Source: an uncultured Sterolibacterium sp. (lineage in GTDB: Bacteria; Pseudomonadota; Gammaproteobacteria; Burkholderiales; Rhodocyclaceae). Taken from it: a DNA stretch of 55,581 bases. Positions 51,604-55,581 of the stretch are shown one piece after another; position 1 is the first letter of the stretch, and each line of letters opens with the position of its first letter. The stretch lies in contig CAIYYX010000055.1 in assembly GCA_903930535.1 (NCBI GenBank), forward strand, positions 1 through 55,581, read 5' to 3'. A model generated the notes under the pieces. The model worked only from the letters and a program-made list of their open reading frames with translations, was not told where the DNA came from and searched no databases. Position numbers and translations under genes: made by a program.

Positions 51604-52890
51604 TCAGGCCAAAGAGTCGGACCAGATGTTCTTTGCCCACTCCAACGCGTAGACTCCCTCCACTTCGCTCGCGGCGGCAGAAAGACCGCCTGAACCAGTC
51701 ACGGTCTTGAAGGTCTTGTCCTTGGCATCATAGGCATGGACGGAAGCGACATGTACGGCGTTCTTGGCATCGACGAAGCTGTAGCAGGTGTTGGCAATCA
51801 GCATCGGATCGGCGGGTTGCTCACCATTCATCAGGCTCACGATGGCAGCGGCAGCGATCTTGGCGTGCTGAGTTGTCATATGGCCTGACTTGGGCATTGC
51901 CGCCGCGGATAACGTTGCGTCGCCGAGGACGTGAATATTCTTCTGTGCGACCGATTCCATGGTGCGCCAGTCGATCCCGCACCAGCGGTTGTTGGCCGTG
52001 ATGAGACCTGCCTGCCTGGCAATGCTGCCGGCCATCTGAGCTGGAAGGATGTTCAGGACATCGGCCTTGACCGCATCGGCGAATTCGAACTTGACCGTGT
52101 TGCTTGCCGCATCGATGCTGGTGATGTCATGGTTAGGCAGGTAGGAGATCATGCCTTTGTAGTTGTCTGCCCAGGCCTTCATGAACAGCCCTTTTTTCGA
52201 TTGCACGTCCTCGTTGGCATCGAGGATCAGGACCTTGGATTTCGGCTTCTTGCCCTTCAGGTAGTGCGCCACCAGGCAGGCGCGCTCATAGGGGCCGGGA
52301 GGACAGCGGTAGGGGGACTTGGGAATGCAAAGGGCGTAGACCCCGCCATCCTTCATGTCCTCCAGTTGCCGTCTCAAGGCCAGGGTTTGCGGTCCGGCCT
52401 TCCAGGCATGGAGGATCTTGCTCTCGGAAAGTTCCGGGGTGAGTCCAGGGACGCTGTTCCACATGAAGTCGATGCCGGGAGATACCACCAGACGGTCATA
52501 GCCGATGCTGTCACCGCTAGCGAGTTTAACCGTTCTGCCTTCCACGTCAATTGCCAGAGCTTCGCCCTGGATCACTCTGACACCATGATTCTTGAGCCCG
52601 TCATAGCTCACGGTGATGTCGGTCAAGCTCTTTTCGCCGGCCAAAACCAGATTGGAGATCGGGCAGGAGACGAAGGCCGGATTGCGCTCGATCAGCGTCA
52701 CGGCAATGTTGCCCTTGCTCCACATGCGGATGTATTTCGCGGCAGTGGCGCCGCCGTAGCCTCCGCCGACCACCACGACGTGTCCGGATCCTTTGACAGC
52801 GCCGGCACACCCCGAGAGCAAGGTGGAAACAGTTCCGATCGCGGCGCCAGCCGCGGAGACTTTGAGAAAATCGCGTCGATTGATCGTCAT
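51604..52890 (-). CDS. fccB: Flavocytochrome c sulfide dehydrogenase, flavoprotein subunit
   Basis: The 428-aa protein has a twin-arginine signal (INRRDFLKVSAAGAAIGTVS) and the FAD-binding motif HVVVVGGGYGGATAAKYIRM. Cysteines fit the FccB pattern: FVSCPISNLVLAG near residue 74 (candidate covalent flavin site), PYRCPPGPYERACLV near 195 and NTCYSF near 367 (candidate redox disulfide). FccB oxidises sulfide to sulfur in the periplasm and passes electrons to a cytochrome c. The cytochrome gene lies 10 bases upstream on the same strand. A role with other reduced sulfur compounds is possible. Confidence 0.88.
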   Translation of the reverse strand: MTINRRDFLKVSAAGAAIGTVSTLLSGCAGAVKGSGHVVVVGGGYGGATAAKYIRMWSKGNIAVTLIERNPAFVSCPISNLVLAGEKSLTDITVSYDGLKNHGVRVIQGEALAIDVEGRTVKLASGDSIGYDRLVVSPGIDFMWNSVPGLTPELSESKILHAWKAGPQTLALRRQLEDMKDGGVYALCIPKSPYRCPPGPYERACLVAHYLKGKKPKSKVLILDANEDVQSKKGLFMKAWADNYKGMISYLPNHDITSIDAASNTVKFEFADAVKADVLNILPAQMAGSIARQAGLITANNRWCGIDWRTMESVAQKNIHVLGDATLSAAAMPKSGHMTTQHAKIAAAAIVSLMNGEQPADPMLIANTCYSFVDAKNAVHVASVHAYDAKDKTFKTVTGSGGLSAAASEVEGVYALEWAKNIWSDSLA

Positions 52891-52900
52891 GTCGATACCC

Positions 52901-53200
52901 TCATTTCTGCGCCGAAAAATAGCCGGCGATGGCTTCGATCTGCGCCTCGCTGTAGCCCTTGGCGAGTTGGCCCATCACCGTGGCAGGCTTGGTGCCAGCC
53001 TTGAAGTCCTTCATGTTCTGGACGAATCTGTCCTTGGGCATGCCGGCCAGATCGATCATCTGGCCCGCACTCCTGCCGTTAGTTCCGTGACAACTGGCGC
53101 AGGCGGCGGCCAGGTTTCTGCCATAGTTCATGTCCTGGGCGATTGCCATGCCGGTCATGCCGGTCAGAGTCAATGTGACTGCTATCACAGCGCGTTTCAT
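52901..53200 (-). CDS. Periplasmic monoheme cytochrome c (FccA-like)
   Basis: The 99-aa protein has a signal peptide (KRAVIAVTLTLTGMTGMAIA) and one heme site AAACASCHGTNGRS, with a likely Met axial ligand in DLAGMPKDRF. It ends in a helix (EAQIEAIAGYFSAQK) typical of small class I cytochromes. It is the first gene of a pair with fccB and is its likely electron acceptor. Allochromatium FccA is diheme, but monoheme partners (also in SoxEF-type complexes) are known. Confidence 0.85.
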   Translation of the reverse strand: MKRAVIAVTLTLTGMTGMAIAQDMNYGRNLAAACASCHGTNGRSAGQMIDLAGMPKDRFVQNMKDFKAGTKPATVMGQLAKGYSEAQIEAIAGYFSAQK

Positions 53201-53406
53201 CGGCTAGCTCCTTTTAATGAACCCGAAAAGTTTATGAAGGGCAACATATATCCATGCCAATCTAAAGGATATGAAGAATAGCAACGATTAATTCTGCTTC
53301 TACGTCCATTTGTACTTTGCATGATGCCCGGTTCTGGAGGTGCGTGGTCGCGTCTGACAGGGACCTCAATCGATATGTTGGCGACTGAAGCGAAATAACA
53401 GCGCGC

Positions 53407-53721
53407 TTAACCGACCAGATGTTCGGCGACATCGACGCGTACGGTGTCGCGCTCGAGGGCGGAAAGCGCCGCAAGAGCGAAGTCCTGGGCCCATTGGCCG
53501 CCTTCGGCGAAGCGCTTCTCGCCGGCGTATCGGGCAACCGAGAGGATCTTGTCAAGCGTCAATACTTTTCCCAGGGGATTGCTCGGCATGCAGTCGAGAT
53601 CCGACCATTCCTTATCAAGCCAATGCTGCGCTTCTTTGCGCGGCGGCAGGGAGGCATCACCTTGGAATTTGAACTCATATTCGCGATCGCGGGCAAAGGC
53701 CACGGTGACGGTATAGGACAT
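53407..53721 (-). CDS. Hypothetical protein, 104 aa
   Basis: I use the ATG at 53721 (MSYTVTVAFARDREYEFKFQ). The frame is open to 53796, but the earlier part is unlikely. The product has a beta-rich start, then LPPRKEAQHWLDKEWSDLDC and SVARYAGEKRFAEGGQWAQD, FALAALSALERDTVRVDVAE. There is no signal peptide or known motif. I do not recognise the family. A ribosome site (CCTCCG on the plus strand, CGGAGG on the coding strand) lies about 6 bases before the start, which supports expression. Confidence 0.6.
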   Translation of the reverse strand: MSYTVTVAFARDREYEFKFQGDASLPPRKEAQHWLDKEWSDLDCMPSNPLGKVLTLDKILSVARYAGEKRFAEGGQWAQDFALAALSALERDTVRVDVAEHLVG

Positions 53722-53841
53722 GACGGAGGATCCCGATGAGTTTGCGTTCGAAGATGCGATTCTGAATGGGACCGCCTTCGGGGGCAAGCCCCCCATAAGT
53801 GAAATCGGCGCCCTAAGGCACCGTTTCGTGAGCGAACACCG

Positions 53842-55437
53842 TCAGTCGAGTCTTTCGTAGAGCGCCAGGGTCAGGAATTCGGGGTATTCCTTTGCCGTGG
53901 ACATTTCCTCGAAAATCTTCGCCGCCTCGACATAGGTGGCGTTGTAGGCGGCCTCGCCGACGATGGCTTCGATTCTCACCATTTCCTCTGGAATCATATT
54001 GTGCACCATGTCGGCAGTGACCTTGCGACCGTCTTCCAGCACCCCTTTGTGCGAGCGAATCCATTGCCATACCTGTGAGCGGGAGATTTCGGCGGTGGCC
54101 GCGTCTTCCATCAGATTGAAAATGGGCACGCAACCGTTGCCGGCAAGCCAGGAGCCGAGGTACTGGATGCAGACGCTGATGTTGCTGCGCAGTCCAGCCT
54201 CGGTGATCGGCTTTTCAGGCCCAAAGTTGAGCAAGTCGGCGGCTCTTGACTGCACGTCGTCGCGCTTTCTTTCGATCTGGTTGGGCCGTTCTCCCAGCAC
54301 TTTGACGAACTCTTCCATGCAGATCGAGACCAAGCCCGGGTGGGCGATCCAACTGCCGTCGTAGCCGTCCGTGGCTTCGCGCTCCTTGTCGGCGCGTATC
54401 GCGGCCATGGCTTTTTCGTTGCCGACCGGATCGTTCTTGATCGGGATTAGTGCGCTCATGCCGCCGATGGCGGGGGCCTTGCGCTTGTGGCAGGTTTTCA
54501 GGAGCAATAGGGTATAGGGGCGCATGAAGGGCGCGGTCATGGTGATCTTCGCGCGGTCGGCCAGGCAGAAGTCCTTGTTGGTCTTGAAGGTCTTGATGCA
54601 GCTGAAAATGTAGTCCCAGCGACCGGCATTGAGGCCCGAGGAATGCTCGCGAAGTTCGTACAGGATTTCTTCCATCTCGAAGGCGGCAAGCAGCGTTTCC
54701 ACCAGCACCGTGGCTCTGATGCTGCCTTGCGGAATGCCAAGTTCTGCCTGCGCCATGACGAAGATCTCGTTCCACAAGCGCGCTTCAAGGTGGGACTGCA
54801 GCTTTGGCAGGTAGAAGTAGGGGCCGGAGCCGCGTGCGAGTAATTCTTTTGCATTGTGAAACATGAACAGGGCGAAGTCGAAAATGCCGCCAGGGGCGCG
54901 TTTTCCGTCGATCAAGAGATGTTTTTCGCCAAGATGCCAGCCGCGCGGCCGGACGATCAGCGTCGCAACCTTGTCGTTCAACTGGTAGCTCTTGCCGCCT
55001 TGATCGAGGCTGATGGTGCGGCGGATGGCTTGCTTCAGATTGATCTGCCCCTGGATCTGGTTGTTCCAGTTCGGAGCGTTGGAATCCTCGAAGTCTGTCA
55101 TGTAGCTGTCGGCACCGCAGTTCAAGGCGTTGATGATCATCTTGCGCTCGGCCGGTCCGGTGATCTCGACGCGGCGGCAGATCAGATCCTTGGGCAGCGG
55201 GGCGATGGTCCAGTCGCCGTTCCTGATGTGGGCGGTCTCAGGCAGGAAGTCAGGAAGTTTGCCGGCGTCAAACTCGGCCTGACGCTCTACGCGCTTGGCC
55301 AGTAGTTTCTGGCGCCGGGGCTCAAAGGTACGGCACAGCTTGGCGACGAAAGCCAGGGCTTCGGGCGTGAGGATCTGGGCGAATTCAGGCGAGACCGGCG
55401 CCTTGAGTTCAATGCCGGCGGGCAGTTTATTATTCAT
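53842..55437 (-). CDS. aceB: Malate synthase A
   Basis: The 531-aa enzyme condenses glyoxylate and acetyl-CoA to malate in the glyoxylate cycle. Family segments are [94 protein letters not shown] and [20 protein letters not shown]. The Arg and Glu in ATVLVET and LREH and the DGSWIAHP signature are typical. AGGA precedes the ATG by 6 bases. It allows growth on acetate or fatty acids, consistent with the acyl-CoA genes in this window. Confidence 0.96.
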   Translation of the reverse strand: MNNKLPAGIELKAPVSPEFAQILTPEALAFVAKLCRTFEPRRQKLLAKRVERQAEFDAGKLPDFLPETAHIRNGDWTIAPLPKDLICRRVEITGPAERKMIINALNCGADSYMTDFEDSNAPNWNNQIQGQINLKQAIRRTISLDQGGKSYQLNDKVATLIVRPRGWHLGEKHLLIDGKRAPGGIFDFALFMFHNAKELLARGSGPYFYLPKLQSHLEARLWNEIFVMAQAELGIPQGSIRATVLVETLLAAFEMEEILYELREHSSGLNAGRWDYIFSCIKTFKTNKDFCLADRAKITMTAPFMRPYTLLLLKTCHKRKAPAIGGMSALIPIKNDPVGNEKAMAAIRADKEREATDGYDGSWIAHPGLVSICMEEFVKVLGERPNQIERKRDDVQSRAADLLNFGPEKPITEAGLRSNISVCIQYLGSWLAGNGCVPIFNLMEDAATAEISRSQVWQWIRSHKGVLEDGRKVTADMVHNMIPEEMVRIEAIVGEAAYNATYVEAAKIFEEMSTAKEYPEFLTLALYERLD

Positions 55438-55489
55438 GTTGTATCCTGAGCTTGAAAAATGACAATCGGGTGATTCTACAATACAACAA

Positions 55490-55518
55490 CGCCGCGCCCC
55501 CTCATGAGGGGCGCGGCG
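55490..55518. other. GC-rich hairpin upstream of aceB
   Basis: The arms cgccgcgccccctca (55490-55504) and tgaggggcgcggcg (55505-55518) are complementary with one bulged base and almost no loop. It lies between the end of the next minus-strand gene and aceB. There is no T run, so it may be a 3'-end stabiliser or partial terminator that tunes aceB expression. Confidence 0.55.
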
Positions 55519-55550
55519 GGGGCTGCGCCAAGGGTGCTTGGCGCCAGATC

Positions 55551-55581
55551 CTAGGCGTTGGCGGCCTTCTTGTCGAAGAAC
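55551..55581 (-). CDS. C-terminal end of an upstream gene, possibly isocitrate lyase
   Basis: On the minus strand the window edge gives FFDKKAANA followed by a TAG stop (55551-55553). Only nine residues are visible, so no family can be identified from sequence. Position directly upstream of malate synthase A on the same strand makes isocitrate lyase the likeliest identity, by neighbourhood alone. Confidence 0.4.
   Translation of the reverse strand, partial: FFDKKAANA

Noticed and set aside
1-55581. CRISPR array
   Set aside because: No regularly spaced direct repeats of 25-40 bases were seen and no cas genes are present.

Overview
The window looks like a GC-rich betaproteobacterial chromosome, probably of the Rhodocyclales or Sterolibacteriaceae type. 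Supporting this are the gene orders (AI-2E permease-hda-HAD phosphatase-pcnB-folK-panBCD, mutL-miaA, rpmB-rpmG-radC-coaBC-dut), a heme A synthase, a flavocytochrome c sulfide dehydrogenase pair and an alpha-methylacyl-CoA racemase cluster of the kind used on branched or steroid side chains. The genus is inference.

Bases 1-15019 are accessory DNA at the 3' end of a tRNA-Leu(CAA) gene. The tRNA 3' end (1-53) recurs at 13136-13158 and 14997-15019, inside two 48-bp near-identical repeats (13111-13158 and 14972-15019). This indicates two elements integrated in tandem. Island 1 carries a HigBA-like toxin-antitoxin pair, an IS91-type remnant, an exonuclease stub and a tightly packed five-gene operon (1517-10869): a DrmA-like helicase, a DrmB-like DUF1998 protein, a small SF1 ATPase, a 518-aa protein I do not recognise and a NERD nuclease-SF1 helicase fusion. 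There is no methyltransferase and no DrmC phospholipase D. This is the main candidate for an undescribed or poorly described DISARM-related defence system. An ssb gene and two unknown genes complete the island. Island 2 is a remnant with a TumE/TumA-like toxin-antitoxin pair and a frameshifted integrase that ends in the att repeat.

Bases 15020-29270 are a chromosomal region with much gene decay. It holds a flavin monooxygenase, a broken hydroxy-acid oxidase, DoxX and HDOD genes, EAL and sensor-kinase remnants, a TSUP permease, a PAS-GGDEF-EAL protein, and a minus-strand run of a repeat protein, a TPR-glycosyltransferase and an HNH nuclease. It ends with an acyl-CoA cluster in which the thiolase is truncated and the SDR dehydrogenase is frameshifted, while two MaoC-type proteins and a CaiB/AMACR-type enzyme are intact.

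Bases 29321-55581 are mostly conserved housekeeping genes. They cover heme A synthesis, pantothenate and coenzyme A synthesis (panD, panC, panB, coaBC), folate (folK), purine synthesis (purM, purN), RNA polyadenylation and modification (pcnB, miaA, rsmB-like), mismatch repair (mutL), replication control (hda), dUTPase, ribosomal proteins L28 and L33, a mechanosensitive channel, a fatty-acid desaturase, fccAB and malate synthase. Two oddities stand out here: a perfect 19-bp inverted repeat plus a ten-base G tract at the 5' end of miaA, and a lipoprotein gene split by one extra G in a G8 tract.
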